A stretch of 64,000 nt of DNA from Pacificoceanicola sp048553275 (lineage in GTDB: Bacteria; Pseudomonadota; Alphaproteobacteria; Rhodobacterales; Rhodobacteraceae). The notes beneath the pieces are model-generated. The model was not told where the DNA came from. It ran no database searches and saw only the letters and a program-made list of their open reading frames with translations. Shown piece after piece: positions 15,858-24,944 of this stretch (the first letter of the stretch is position 1; every line of letters begins with the position of its first letter). Position numbers and translations under genes: made by a program. Where the stretch lies: positions 248,001 through 312,000 of the forward strand of contig NZ_JBLZMW010000003.1 of the NCBI RefSeq assembly GCF_048553275.1, written 5' to 3'.

Positions 15858-16157
15858 GGCCGCCTGACTGCCCTGCAATAACCAAAGACGGGCCGCGTTT
15901 TGCGGCCCGGTGACCTCCGGGTTCGACCCTGTTCGTGGTCTTTGCTCAGACGCGGGCTGTCTGGCGGCACTGGGCTCTTGCGCTCAGACGACTCCTATCA
16001 ACGGTTAAGATTGAAGGCATTCGCCGTTAGGCGATGCGATATCGCCTGCCTTAGACTGAGAGCCTGCGCCGTCGCTCTGCGCAGCCCTGGAGTGAGCGGC
16101 CCGCCTGTGCGGGCACCCCCTGGTGATACCCGATACCTGAAAGCGAAGGAGGGTCCC
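15858..16157. other. 300-bp intergenic stretch with two hairpins
   Basis: No gene is seen. It holds a 7-bp stem GGGCCGC-GTTTT-GCGGCCC (15890-15908), probably ending the cold-shock transcript although no T-tract follows, and a second perfect stem AGGCGAT-GCGAT-ATCGCCT (16029-16047) that would lie in the leader of the next gene. Confidence 0.5.
15890..15908 (+). terminator. Hairpin after cold-shock gene
   Basis: Perfect 7-bp GC stem with a GTTTT loop, 33 bp after the stop. It lacks a trailing T-tract, so termination is uncertain. Confidence 0.45.
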
Positions 16158-16469
16158 ATGTCGATCGAAACCAGCATCGTCCTTGCCATTTTCCTGGGTG
16201 GCGGGCTTTTTGTGACCGCTGTCGCGCAGTTCAAGCCGCTGACATCCTGGGAGGCGCCGGTCGATACGCTTCAGACCCGCAGCCTGCCGGAGGCGGCCAA
16301 GGACGGCGGATATGCCATGTGCCAGGCGAGCATGCCAGGCGTAGACTGCGCCTGCTTTGCTCAGAAGGCCACGCAGGTATTGATGGAAGACCGCCCGCGA
16401 GCGAGCGGCTGGTCCTATGCGGATCAATGGGAACTGGCCCGCGCACAGGCCAGCGACAGCTGTTCGTGA
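16158..16469 (+). CDS. Small membrane-anchored protein, unknown
   Basis: A 103-residue protein. AAGGAGGG lies 5 nt before the ATG, a strong site. One N-terminal hydrophobic segment (SIVLAIFLGGGLFVTAVAQF, about 4-24) suggests a membrane anchor or uncleaved signal. The rest is soluble with four cysteines (MCQ, VDCACF, C-terminal SC). No family was recognised. The stop abuts the stop of the convergent hydrolase gene. Confidence 0.6.
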   Translation: MSIETSIVLAIFLGGGLFVTAVAQFKPLTSWEAPVDTLQTRSLPEAAKDGGYAMCQASMPGVDCACFAQKATQVLMEDRPRASGWSYADQWELARAQASDSCS

Positions 16470-17246
16470 TCAGGCGCTGCGGCGCAAACTGCCGGACGCC
16501 TCAGCCGCCCAGGCCCGAACCGCATCGCCAAAGGCGACGAAGAGCGGACGCGAGACCGGATCGTTGGCGGCGTCCCACTCCGGATGCCATTGAACAGACA
16601 GCGTAAAGCCCTTTGCGCCCTCCACATGGATTGCCTCCGGCGTGCCATCGGGAGCGTGGCCTTCGATAACGATGCGCGCGCCGGGCGTCTTGATCCCCTG
16701 TCCATGCAGCGTATTGGTCATGACCTCGGTGCTGCCGAACAGCTGGTGGAACACGCCGCCTTCCTGAAGCGTCACCGTGTGACGCAGTTCGAACTTCTCT
16801 TCGAGCGTGCCATCGGGCGGCATGCGATGGTTCATGCGGCCAGGCAGATCGCGGATCTCCGGATAGAGCGTGCCGCCCATGGCCACGTTGACCTCCTGAA
16901 AGCCACGGCAGATGCCCAGAAACGGTTGGCCGCGCGCCACACAGGCCCGGACCAGCGGCAGCGTGATCGCATCGCGCGCCCGGTCATAAGCGCCGTGCGC
17001 CTCGGTCCAGGACTCGCCGTATTCCTCCGGGTGCACATTGGGGCGACCACCCGTCAACAAAAAGCCGTCGCAGGTTTCCATCAACTCCTCGACCGAGACA
17101 AGGCGCGGATCGGCGGGGATCAGCAACGGCAGGCACCCGGACACCTCCGAGACCGCCTCAGAATTCATCGTGCCGCCGGCGTGTGCGGGATACTGATCGT
17201 TGATCAGGAAGGAATTGCCGATGATGCCCACGATGGGTCGCGCCAT
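16470..17246 (-). CDS. Gamma-glutamyl-gamma-aminobutyrate hydrolase-like (peptidase C26)
   Basis: A 258-residue class I glutamine-amidotransferase-like protein. The nucleophile elbow is FLGICRGFQEVNVAMGG (Cys about 113) and the His-Glu pair is in SVQWHPEW (about H221, E223). This matches PuuD-type enzymes that cut gamma-glutamyl-GABA in putrescine degradation, though other gamma-glutamyl amides are possible. The ATG at 17246 gives the family N-terminus (MARPIVGIIGN); the upstream in-frame extension looks non-coding. No other puu genes are nearby. Confidence 0.85.
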   Translation of the reverse strand: MARPIVGIIGNSFLINDQYPAHAGGTMNSEAVSEVSGCLPLLIPADPRLVSVEELMETCDGFLLTGGRPNVHPEEYGESWTEAHGAYDRARDAITLPLVRACVARGQPFLGICRGFQEVNVAMGGTLYPEIRDLPGRMNHRMPPDGTLEEKFELRHTVTLQEGGVFHQLFGSTEVMTNTLHGQGIKTPGARIVIEGHAPDGTPEAIHVEGAKGFTLSVQWHPEWDAANDPVSRPLFVAFGDAVRAWAAEASGSLRRSA

Positions 17247-17508
17247 GTCGATGCTCCGTCTTTGAACGGCGGGTTCGGACCTGTGTCGCCCGCCGCGTCC
17301 CATCGCGCGGCCCGACGGGCGAGGCGCAATGAGAGGCGGGCGGCGCGGCCGATCTACCCGCGAACACTTGATCTCAGGAATAGACCATAGAGCGTCCTTA
17401 AGAAAGGTGAACCACCCTGCGCAAATGCACAAGTCACAGGCAGTGCCGCGAAAGCAGGCAAGCACACCGGCCATTTCACACGTCTGAGAATCGGACTACC
17501 CTGCCGCC

Positions 17509-18138
17509 ATGGCAGAGCATCTCGTCGATATGAACACATGGCCCCGCGCCGAGCAGTTTCGGTTTTATCGCAGTTTCGAACGACCGCATTACGCGGTCAC
17601 GGTTCGGCTCAGGCTGGATCACGTGATGGCGCGCAAAGCCGAAGGGCTCTCACCCTATCGCGCCTGCCTTTATGCGATTGGCGCCGGTCTGCATGCGGTG
17701 CCGGAACTGTGCATGCGGTTTCGCGGGCAGACCGTTGTCCGCCACGACCGATTGGCCCTGTCGATGACGGTGCCTCGGGCGCGGGGCGACTTCAACTATG
17801 CCTACGTGCCGTTCGAAACGGATTTCGCGGCGCTCGATGCGGAGGCGCAGCGCTGCATTGAACACGCGCGCCTGTCTGATGGACTTGATGCCACCGATGG
17901 GACAACGCAGGATTCGGTGGCGTTTCTGTCCTGCCTGCCGTGGCTGGATTTCACCGCCATCGACAACGCCCTGCCGCATGCGAACGACTGCATCCCGCGC
18001 GTCAGCTGGGGCAGGATCGTTCAGGAGCCGGGAGGGTGGCGCATGGCCATGGCGATTCAGGTGCATCATGCGCTGGTTGATGGCGCGCAGCTCGGTCAGT
18101 TCTTCGAGACCGTGCAGGAAAGCCTGGACCGGGTGTGA
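17509..18138 (+). CDS. CAT-like acetyltransferase
   Basis: A 209-residue protein close to the length of type A chloramphenicol acetyltransferases. The catalytic signature is near the C-terminus: QVHHALVDGAQ (HHxxxDG). Other family-like segments are an N-terminal WPR..QFRFY and PRVSWGRI. It moves an acetyl group from acetyl-CoA to an unknown acceptor. Chromosomal CAT-like proteins in environmental bacteria are often not resistance determinants, and no mobile element is near. Its start is divergent from the hydrolase at 16470-17246. Confidence 0.8.
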   Translation: MAEHLVDMNTWPRAEQFRFYRSFERPHYAVTVRLRLDHVMARKAEGLSPYRACLYAIGAGLHAVPELCMRFRGQTVVRHDRLALSMTVPRARGDFNYAYVPFETDFAALDAEAQRCIEHARLSDGLDATDGTTQDSVAFLSCLPWLDFTAIDNALPHANDCIPRVSWGRIVQEPGGWRMAMAIQVHHALVDGAQLGQFFETVQESLDRV

Positions 18139-18147
18139 GACCGCCCC

Positions 18148-21100
18148 TCAGCCGCGCGGCATTTTCAGGGTCAGGTTGCGACCGCTCTTGGTATAGCGCA
18201 GCTCGCTCTCGCCGATCGCGGCCACACGCCCGCCGTCAATCCGGTCTCCGACCTGCACTTTCTTGTAGCTGCCACTGGGCAAGCGGACGAGCGCGCGGCG
18301 GTTGGACGGGGTGCCGTAGATGCCAATCAGGCTAACCTTGCTGAGGTTGATGGCGTTGGTGACGGTGGCCGAGCGCGCGACGCTTCCGGCGGTCGTGCCA
18401 CTGGGCTGTACCGTGCGCGGGGCGATGGCGGCGGCAGACGCGGTCTGGACCTCCGCCTGCGGCGCGGCGGTCCGGGCCTGTTCGACGATGGCGCTCATGT
18501 TACGCGGACGGGTCACCGGCACAAGCGACGCTGTGACCGCCTGCTCGGTGGCCGGGCTTTCCGGCTCCGCATCGACGGCGGCTTCCTGCTCGGTGCGAGG
18601 CCGCATCACGGGGCGCAGCCCGGCAAGCTCGGCGGTGGAGAGGCCGGTTTGCGTGGCCCGTTCGCGCTGTTCGACGATATCGTCCGGGCGGGCCTCCGGA
18701 CGCGTTTCACGCAGCGGATTCGCGGCGCCGGTTTCCGGCACTGCGGTGCTCTCCGGTGCGGTAAAATTCGGGCGGCGTGGCGGAACAGCTGGCGGCAGGC
18801 CGGTGTAAATCCGCAAGCCATCCGGCGTCAGTGCGCCCTCCGGCGTCGCCCGGATCAGACCGCGCGGGTCAAAATCAAAAGTCATGCCTGCAGGCGGCGG
18901 CAGGCCCGGATCGAGCATCGCCAATTCGGGACCGATTTCGCTGGCCTGGGGCAGCGCGACAGCATCGGATTCCTGCACAACCGGATCAATGGAGGCGGCA
19001 TAGACCTGATCGACGCTGTCCTCTGGCGGTGTCCGGGGCGGCGTCGGCGCGCGCAGCCAGTAGCCCGTTGCCGCATAGGTGGCCGCAGCCTCATCCGCGG
19101 TCAGCGCTTGTGGCTGGATCGGCTGCACCGGGCGCGCGGTGGGGCGGGTGCTGTCATCGAGGGTGTCCAGCGCCGCGAGCTGTGTGTCCTGTTCCGCTTC
19201 GGTGGTTTCGACCTCGACTTCCGGTGACGCGGGCTGCGCCGGGGCAAGGGCCTGCCCGGTCTCGGGATCGGCGCTGCTGATCGTTGCGGAGCCCTCCGGC
19301 AGGCTGGCGATCGCCTCCGGCGCATCATCGCGGAACAATCCGGCCAGACCATCGTGCAGGAAGACCGATGCCCAGGCCGCAACACCGGCAAGGAAGAGCA
19401 GCAGCGTCGCGGTCAGCATCAGCCCGAGGAAGCGCGGCTTGCCCCCCACATCCTGCCCACGCGCCCCGAAGATCGTCATCCGGTCGGCTTCGCTCTGACT
19501 GGCGATGGCGGCGGTGCCATCGCCCGAAGGCGCCGGGGGAACGGCGGCATTCTTGATTGGCGTTCCCGGATTCGGCATGGCCGTCCGCATCGCGGCGACG
19601 CCCGTGCCCGGAGCGGAGCGCGGCGGCGCCTTGGCCGCGGCCATCTTGCCAAGCGATCCTGGGTTGCCGGACTCGGGCGGCACCGCCGTCAGTCCCGGGT
19701 CGATGCGCACGCTTGGCGAAGCGGGCTTTGGCGCCGGGGCCTTGGGGAAAGGTTTGGCAGAGAGTTCCGGCGACGTGGCGACCGGTACAGCCGCACGGTC
19801 CGCCGTATCGGCCTTGTTCTTGCGCCGCGACAAGAAGCGTGCAGCGGCAGCGGCGGCGCCGGATTTCCGGCCTGGGCGCGGCGCGGGCTGCGCGGCTTCG
19901 ATCATGCCGGAGGTGATCCCGGCGGATTTCGGACCGGCGTCGGCGCCGACCGGCTTCGGCGCAGGGACGCCCTCCCCTTCCGACCGGGGCGCGCGCGCGG
20001 CAAGCGCCACGGCACGATCGCGGGCCGTCAATGGCGTCTCGGCTTTCGGGGTCACTGGCGGCTGTGCCGGGCCGGATGTGGCCGGGGCCGGTGTCTCGGG
20101 CGCGGTTTCCGCGACTGTTTCGTCCGGCGTGGCAACCGGCGTGAAACGCGACTTGATCTCTGCCCGCGGCGCTTCCGGCGGCTTGCTTTCGGACCCGGCG
20201 TCGTCGAGCACGGCGCGAATGGTCGAGAAATACACGTTTGCCCCGGCCTCCGGATCGGCAGCCGTCGGTTCAGGCTCAGCGATAGCGGGCGTGTCCGCCT
20301 GCGGCGGGCTCGCGGGCACCGGGGGCGTTTCTACGGCGGACGGGTCTTCGGGCTGCGGCTGCGACACGGTTTTCGGCTCGGGCTCGTCGACGTGCTGCGC
20401 GGCATCGGGCGTGTCGGTGGCGGGCCCGGACGCGGGGAGGTCGCGCGCGCTTTGCGGCGCATCCCCGGCCTGCGGCGGGACTGCCTCCACCGGTTGCGAT
20501 TCTGGTTCGGCTTCCGCCCCCCGCGGCGCGACCTCGGGCGCTGTCTGGACGACTGGCTCGGAAGACTCGGGCGCTGCGGTGTCGGGGACTGGATCAGGCG
20601 CGGGCGGAGCCGGAAGGACGGGCGCAAAAGCCGCCTCATCGGCCTCGAACACCTCAATGGCTTCCGGCAAACGCCGGGCGCGGCCTTTCCAGCTTTTGAC
20701 CTTGCCGAAATAGACGGCCCCCTTGAAGGCGTCCGCCGGGGCGATGGCGGCGTGCGAGACCCCCTCGAAGCCATGATTGCGGGCGAAGTCTTCTGCTTCC
20801 TCAAGGGTTTCGCGCGCCACGGCCGCGACCAGAAGCCGCCCACGGTCGGCGGTATGGTCATAGACCAGCTCCGAAACCGCATAGGGTGTCGCCCCGGCCA
20901 ACGCGGTGCGGATCGCCTCATCGCGCGCTGCCGCGTCGCCACCGGGATCCGGTGTATCGAGATAGCGGATCTGCTCGTTCGGGATCACCAGAACGACCTT
21001 GCTGCCGCCCTCAGGATCGAGGGCCAGAGCCTGCTCCCGCAGAGCGACAACCGCCATATCGAGATCCGGCTCATCGAGAGCCACTTCGGACAGGCGCGCC

Positions 21101-21171
21101 CAGCGGCCATTCACATGCCGCAGCAGGGCAATACCTTCGAAGGAGAGGGAAAGCGCAAAATCAGGTACCAT
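18148..21171 (-). CDS. Large membrane protein with GspL/PilM-like N- and GspC/PilP-like C-terminal domains
   Basis: A 1007-residue single-pass protein. The N-terminal part (about 1-150) has an actin-like PilM/GspL look (VVLVIPNEQIRYLD, a TPYAVSELVYDH strand, VAAVARETLEEAEDFARNHG). A Pro/Ala/Glu-rich disordered linker runs to about 570. One transmembrane helix follows (about 581-605, GLMLTATLLLFLAGVAAWASV), then a second disordered stretch, and a C-terminal about 70-residue beta domain (VSLIGIYGTPSNRRALVRLP ... VQVGDRIDGGRVAAIG) like GspC/PilP homology regions. It appears to join parts normally on separate secretion or pilus proteins. No other such genes are adjacent. The domain calls are by pattern and moderate. 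Confidence 0.65.
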   Translation of the reverse strand: MVPDFALSLSFEGIALLRHVNGRWARLSEVALDEPDLDMAVVALREQALALDPEGGSKVVLVIPNEQIRYLDTPDPGGDAAARDEAIRTALAGATPYAVSELVYDHTADRGRLLVAAVARETLEEAEDFARNHGFEGVSHAAIAPADAFKGAVYFGKVKSWKGRARRLPEAIEVFEADEAAFAPVLPAPPAPDPVPDTAAPESSEPVVQTAPEVAPRGAEAEPESQPVEAVPPQAGDAPQSARDLPASGPATDTPDAAQHVDEPEPKTVSQPQPEDPSAVETPPVPASPPQADTPAIAEPEPTAADPEAGANVYFSTIRAVLDDAGSESKPPEAPRAEIKSRFTPVATPDETVAETAPETPAPATSGPAQPPVTPKAETPLTARDRAVALAARAPRSEGEGVPAPKPVGADAGPKSAGITSGMIEAAQPAPRPGRKSGAAAAAARFLSRRKNKADTADRAAVPVATSPELSAKPFPKAPAPKPASPSVRIDPGLTAVPPESGNPGSLGKMAAAKAPPRSAPGTGVAAMRTAMPNPGTPIKNAAVPPAPSGDGTAAIASQSEADRMTIFGARGQDVGGKPRFLGLMLTATLLLFLAGVAAWASVFLHDGLAGLFRDDAPEAIASLPEGSATISSADPETGQALAPAQPASPEVEVETTEAEQDTQLAALDTLDDSTRPTARPVQPIQPQALTADEAAATYAATGYWLRAPTPPRTPPEDSVDQVYAASIDPVVQESDAVALPQASEIGPELAMLDPGLPPPAGMTFDFDPRGLIRATPEGALTPDGLRIYTGLPPAVPPRRPNFTAPESTAVPETGAANPLRETRPEARPDDIVEQRERATQTGLSTAELAGLRPVMRPRTEQEAAVDAEPESPATEQAVTASLVPVTRPRNMSAIVEQARTAAPQAEVQTASAAAIAPRTVQPSGTTAGSVARSATVTNAINLSKVSLIGIYGTPSNRRALVRLPSGSYKKVQVGDRIDGGRVAAIGESELRYTKSGRNLTLKMPRG

Positions 21172-21340
21172 GCATGGTCTCTAGCAGTCCCACAAAGTCC
21201 GTGGGAGTCAATTTCCTGTACACCCTCAATATAGAGCAAGCTTTTGCCGAGGAAAAGAAAAGCTGCGCGGCAGGGTTGCGGAGCGCTGCCCGTACCACGA
21301 CATTAGCCAAGAGTTCACAGCCTTGTTCCAGGAGTTTTCC

Positions 21341-22030
21341 ATGCTGCGCCTTGCCCTGATCGCTGCCCTGCTTGCCCCGCTGCCCGCGGCGCTTGCCGCC
21401 CAGGAGGCTGCCCTGCGCAGCCTGACCGTCACCGGCCAGGGAACGGTGGCCGCCGTGCCCGACATGGCACAGATCTCGCTCGGGGCGCGGGCGCAGGATG
21501 AAACCGCCGTTGGCGCAATGAACAAGACCAGCGAAGCGCTCGATGCGATCCTGTCGCGGCTGACCGCCATGGGCATTGATGCGCGCGACATCCAGACCAG
21601 TGGGCTGCGGCTTGACGAGCGCTGGAGCAATGGGTCGGTCAACGGGGTACGCGAGCGCGACGGCTATGAGGCAACGAACATGGTAACGGTGCGGGTGCGC
21701 GATCTGGAAAAGCTGAGCGATGTGCTGAAGGCGGTTCTGGATGATGGCGCCAACAGTCTCGCCAACCTGAGCTTCGATGTGCAGGACCCGCGCGCGCTGC
21801 AGGAAGAAGCACGCCGCCAGGCGGTGCGCGACGCCATGGAAAAGGCCAAGCTCTATGCCGGTGCGGCCGGGGTGACGCTTGGCCCGGTGCTGACGATCAC
21901 CGATTCCGCAACGCCCATGGTGGCCTCGGGCGATATGCCGATGCTCAGAGCGGAGGCGATGAGCGTGCCGGTCGCGGCCGGTGAGATCACCCTGCAGGGG
22001 CAGGTGACGATGGTTTTCGGGCTGGAGTAA
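21341..22030 (+). CDS. SIMPL-domain (DUF541) periplasmic protein
   Basis: A 229-residue exported protein. A signal peptide covers about 1-20. The SIMPL pattern is clear: LTVTGQGTVAAVPDMAQISLGA, then IDARDIQTSGLRLDERW, and ARRQAVRDAMEKAKLYAGAAGV. Such proteins are periplasmic or outer-membrane associated, with links to oxidative stress and envelope maintenance. The ATG at 21341 has AGGAG 6 nt upstream. It is divergent from the 1007-residue protein. Confidence 0.88.
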   Translation: MLRLALIAALLAPLPAALAAQEAALRSLTVTGQGTVAAVPDMAQISLGARAQDETAVGAMNKTSEALDAILSRLTAMGIDARDIQTSGLRLDERWSNGSVNGVRERDGYEATNMVTVRVRDLEKLSDVLKAVLDDGANSLANLSFDVQDPRALQEEARRQAVRDAMEKAKLYAGAAGVTLGPVLTITDSATPMVASGDMPMLRAEAMSVPVAAGEITLQGQVTMVFGLE

Positions 22031-22047
22031 CGCACTCCCCGAGTGTC

Positions 22048-22072
22048 ATGGGGCGCCTGTACCGCGCCCCAT
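22048..22072. terminator. Hairpin between convergent genes
   Basis: Perfect 9-bp stem ATGGGGCGC-CTGTACC-GCGCCCCAT between the SIMPL and LysR stops. It could end both transcripts, but no T-tract follows. Confidence 0.5.
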
Positions 22073-22095
22073 CCGGGCCGGGCGCGCGGGATCGC

Positions 22096-23073
22096 TCAAC
22101 TGTCCGGGCCGGAGACGAACCAGTCCCCCACGTCGATGGTTTCCATCCGCAGGCCGTGCGCCACCACGATGCGGCGCAGGGTTTCTTCATGCTCTGTCCC
22201 CTCGCCCGCCAGCCAGTCGAGAAAAAGGCGAACGGCGCGGCGCGACAGGTTGCGTTCGGGGCTGAGCACCCAGTAGGCCGGAAACCGCAGCACCGGCAGG
22301 TGCGGCGTTACCGGGACAAGCGCGCCGGTTTCGACCTCGGACGCGGCCAGAGCCAGAGATTCGAGGCACACCCCCGCCCCGTCGAGCGCCAGTTGCAGCG
22401 CCATCGAAGAACGGTCCATGAGGATGGATTTGCGGTTGGACGCGGTTGTCAGCCCCATGCGCCAGAGCCACATGTCCCACTGGCACAACGCCCGGGCGCT
22501 GTCGATCAGCCGTGCGGCGTCCAGTCGCTCCTCCGGAGACTCCGGCAAGCTGGCGAGATAATCCGGGCTGCACAGCGGCAACACGCAATCGTCGAGCACC
22601 GCGCGCTCCGGGTAGCTTTGCCAGCCTCCAATGCCATAGCGGATATCGAGGTCCATGATCTCGCGTTCGAAATCGGACGGGTCCGGGGCCGCATCGACCC
22701 GGAGGTCCCAATCGGGATATTTCATGACGAAGCGTGACAGGCGTGGACCAAGCCAGCGCACGCCGAAACTGGGGGTGACCCGCAAGTTCACACGACGGGC
22801 GTCGCGGCTCTGGCCAAGTTGGGCCTGTGCGTCGCGCAGCATGCGAATCGCGCCGGAACTCGCGCGAAACAGCTGCTCCCCTTCCAGTGTCAGGCGCAGG
22901 GCCCGCCCTTGCCGGCGGAACAGCTTGACGCCCATCTGCTCTTCGAGCTGGCGGATTTGCTGGCTGACGGCCGACGGGCTAACGCTCAACTCCTCCGCCG
23001 CGCGGCTGAGCGAGCCACGCCGCGCCACGCACTCGAAGTGGAGATAAGCATTGAGGCTGGGGGGGCGTGCCAT
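22096..23073 (-). CDS. LysR-family regulator (GcvA-like)
   Basis: A 325-residue protein. The N-terminal winged helix is typical (FECVARRGSLSRAAEELSVSPSAVSQQIRQLEEQ), with the GcvA-like start PPSLNAYLHFE. The effector domain (about 90-300) has the periplasmic-binding-like layout. It follows the FAH-family gene in the same direction (66 bp), so it may be read through from the GntR operon or regulate nearby genes. Its target cannot be read. Confidence 0.85.
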   Translation of the reverse strand: MARPPSLNAYLHFECVARRGSLSRAAEELSVSPSAVSQQIRQLEEQMGVKLFRRQGRALRLTLEGEQLFRASSGAIRMLRDAQAQLGQSRDARRVNLRVTPSFGVRWLGPRLSRFVMKYPDWDLRVDAAPDPSDFEREIMDLDIRYGIGGWQSYPERAVLDDCVLPLCSPDYLASLPESPEERLDAARLIDSARALCQWDMWLWRMGLTTASNRKSILMDRSSMALQLALDGAGVCLESLALAASEVETGALVPVTPHLPVLRFPAYWVLSPERNLSRRAVRLFLDWLAGEGTEHEETLRRIVVAHGLRMETIDVGDWFVSGPDS

Positions 23074-23139
23074 GGCACTCGGACCGCGACAGGGACGCGC
23101 GGGCTTTCAACTGGAAAACCCGCGCGCCCGAGATGCAGA

Positions 23140-23985
23140 TCAGTCAGCCGCCACGGCGGTCTGACGCTGGCGACCAAGGCCGTGAACCTCGATTTCCATG
23201 ACGTCGCCGGGCTTGAGGAAGCGCTGCGGCTTCATGCCCATGCCGACGCCCGAGGGCGTGCCGGTGGCGATGATGTCACCGGGCTGCAGCTCCATGAACT
23301 GGCTCATGTAGCTGACGATTTCACGCACGGAGAAGATCATGTCGGAGGTGTTGCTGTCCTGAACCGTCTCGCCATTGAGATCGAGGCTGACGCGCAGGTT
23401 TTGCGGATCGCCCACTTCGTCGGCGGTCACAAGATAGGGACCGGTCGGGCCGAAGGTCGGGGCGGATTTGCCCTTGATCCACTGACCGAGTCTCTCGATC
23501 TGGAATTCACGCTCGGAGACGTCGTTGATCGTGCAATAGCCCGCGACGTAGTCCAGCGCATCCTCTTCGCTAACATAGGAGGCGGATTTGCCGATCACCA
23601 CGCCAAGCTCGACTTCCCAGTCGCCCTTGGTGGATTTGCGCGGAATGACCACGTCGTCAAAGGGACCGGAGAGCGCCGAGGTGGCCTTGGAGAACAGGAT
23701 CGGTTCTGCCGGGGCGTCCATGCCGCTTTCCTTGGCGTGCAGCGCATAGTTCAGGCCAACGCAGAAGAAGTTCGGCACGGAGGCGAGGCACGATCCGATG
23801 CGGCCCGGCTCTTCGACGACCGGCAGGCTGTTCACGTCGATGGCCCGAACAGCGTCCAGCGCCTCCAGCGAGACCCCCTGCCCGGCAAAATCGGGCACCT
23901 GGCCCGACAGGTCGCGCACTTTGCCATCCGCATCGAGAATGCCCGGCTTTTCCTGGCCCTTGGGGCCGAAACGAAGAAGTTTCAT
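23140..23985 (-). CDS. Fumarylacetoacetate-hydrolase-family enzyme (2,4-diketo-3-deoxy-sugar-acid hydrolase-like)
   Basis: A 281-residue cytoplasmic enzyme. Metal-site signatures are present: EVELGVVIGK and YCTINDVSEREFQ, plus ATGTPSGVGMGM. The length and the start FFCVGLNYALHAKE match the subfamily that includes 2,4-didehydro-3-deoxy-L-rhamnonate/fuconate hydrolases, which give pyruvate and lactate. It is co-directional with the GntR gene, 46 bp apart. Together with the SDR at 32705 it would complete a non-phosphorylated deoxy-sugar-acid route. The substrate is inferred from context. Confidence 0.8.
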   Translation of the reverse strand: MKLLRFGPKGQEKPGILDADGKVRDLSGQVPDFAGQGVSLEALDAVRAIDVNSLPVVEEPGRIGSCLASVPNFFCVGLNYALHAKESGMDAPAEPILFSKATSALSGPFDDVVIPRKSTKGDWEVELGVVIGKSASYVSEEDALDYVAGYCTINDVSEREFQIERLGQWIKGKSAPTFGPTGPYLVTADEVGDPQNLRVSLDLNGETVQDSNTSDMIFSVREIVSYMSQFMELQPGDIIATGTPSGVGMGMKPQRFLKPGDVMEIEVHGLGRQRQTAVAAD

Positions 23986-24031
23986 CGCTCTCGTCTTTCC
24001 TTGGTTCGTGAATTTGTCCGTCCGCGCCTCA

Positions 24032-24718
24032 TCACGCGGCAGATGTGGGCGATGCGGGCGTATCCGGCCCGTCATTCGCATGTTCGAAGAAATCCTGCAC
24101 GTTGATCAGCAGATGTTCGAGATGATTGGACAGATACCCATGTAGCAGCGCCTTGTCACGGGTCTGCAGCCCTTCGACAATGCCATTGTGCTGAGCCAGC
24201 ACCCGATCGCGCGAGCGTTTGCGGCTTGCCGAGAGATAGCGCGCGCGCCACAGGCGCGACAGCACGGAGCCATGGGCCTCCACCAGAACCGGATTGTTGG
24301 CGGCGCGCACGATGGCCTTGTGAAACTCCATATCAAGCTCGAAGACGTCGATCATGTCGATGTCATCATAGAGCCGCTCCATACGGTTCTGGATTTCCAC
24401 GATCTCTTCGATTTGCGCCTCACTGGCCCGATCAACCGCCAGGCGGGCCGACATCAGTTCGAGTGTCGTGAGGACCTCGATGTTGTCCGCCACCTCGTCA
24501 AGCGTGAGCTGCGCGACCACAGGGCTGCGCGCCGGTCGCAGAACGACAAGCCCCTCCTTGGCGAGAATCCGAATCGCCTCGCGCATCGGTGTGCGACTCA
24601 CGCCCATTTCGGCGGCGTTGTCGCGCTCTTTTACTTGTGCCCCAGGCGCGAGTTTCCCGCGTAGGATGTCCCGACGCAGTTGATTCGCGATCTGGTCCGG
24701 CAATGTTTCTTCCGGCAT
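24032..24718 (-). CDS. GntR/FCD-family transcriptional regulator
   Basis: A 228-residue protein. The N-terminal winged helix (IANQLRRDILRGKLAPGAQVKERDNAAEMGVSRTPMREAI) is followed by an all-helical FCD domain with metal-ligand pattern (ELDMEFHKAIVRAANN; HNGIVEGLQTRD). It is divergent from the TRAP genes, with two TGGTATACCA palindromes between. UxuR/ExuR proteins of this subfamily bind TTGGTATACCAA and respond to hexuronates or aldonates. It is the obvious candidate to control the whole 24-50 kb island; the ligand is unknown. Confidence 0.88.
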   Translation of the reverse strand: MPEETLPDQIANQLRRDILRGKLAPGAQVKERDNAAEMGVSRTPMREAIRILAKEGLVVLRPARSPVVAQLTLDEVADNIEVLTTLELMSARLAVDRASEAQIEEIVEIQNRMERLYDDIDMIDVFELDMEFHKAIVRAANNPVLVEAHGSVLSRLWRARYLSASRKRSRDRVLAQHNGIVEGLQTRDKALLHGYLSNHLEHLLINVQDFFEHANDGPDTPASPTSAA

Positions 24719-24799
24719 TCGGCGGCCTTTTGACTATTGTTCTACGTGGTTTTGCCGCGTTCGCCCGCCCCCGAAAGGGCGACCTCCCATGAGCAGAAT

Positions 24800-24811
24800 T
24801 TGGTATACCAA
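24800..24811. promoter_or_regulatory. GntR operator, site 1 (TTGGTATACCAA)
   Basis: Perfect 12-bp palindrome of UxuR/ExuR type in the divergent promoter region between the GntR gene and dctP. Confidence 0.75.
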
Positions 24812-24857
24812 AAATCCTTGCCTGTCGACTGTGGTTTGGTTAGCGTGGCCCCGCAAG

Positions 24858-24869
24858 ATGGTATACCAT
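24858..24869. promoter_or_regulatory. GntR operator, site 2 (ATGGTATACCAT)
   Basis: Same core TGGTATACCA, 58 bp centre-to-centre from site 1 and closer to dctP. Two sites could allow looping or separate control of each direction. Confidence 0.75.
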
Positions 24870-24944
24870 CTGAGAGTGGCCGACGAAAACTTGGCCTAAA
24901 TGCAATCAGGGCGGCTTGAGGAGGCAGCCCTTGGGGAGGAAAAC

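Noticed and set aside
15910..15935. GGGTTCGACCC resembling a tRNA T-arm
   Set aside because: The flanking bases do not form a 5-bp T-stem with a 7-nt loop, and no acceptor, D or anticodon arms are present around it.
17509..18138. Acquired chloramphenicol resistance gene
   Set aside because: The family signature is present, but codon use matches neighbours and no mobile element or resistance context is seen; a chromosomal CAT-like enzyme is more likely.
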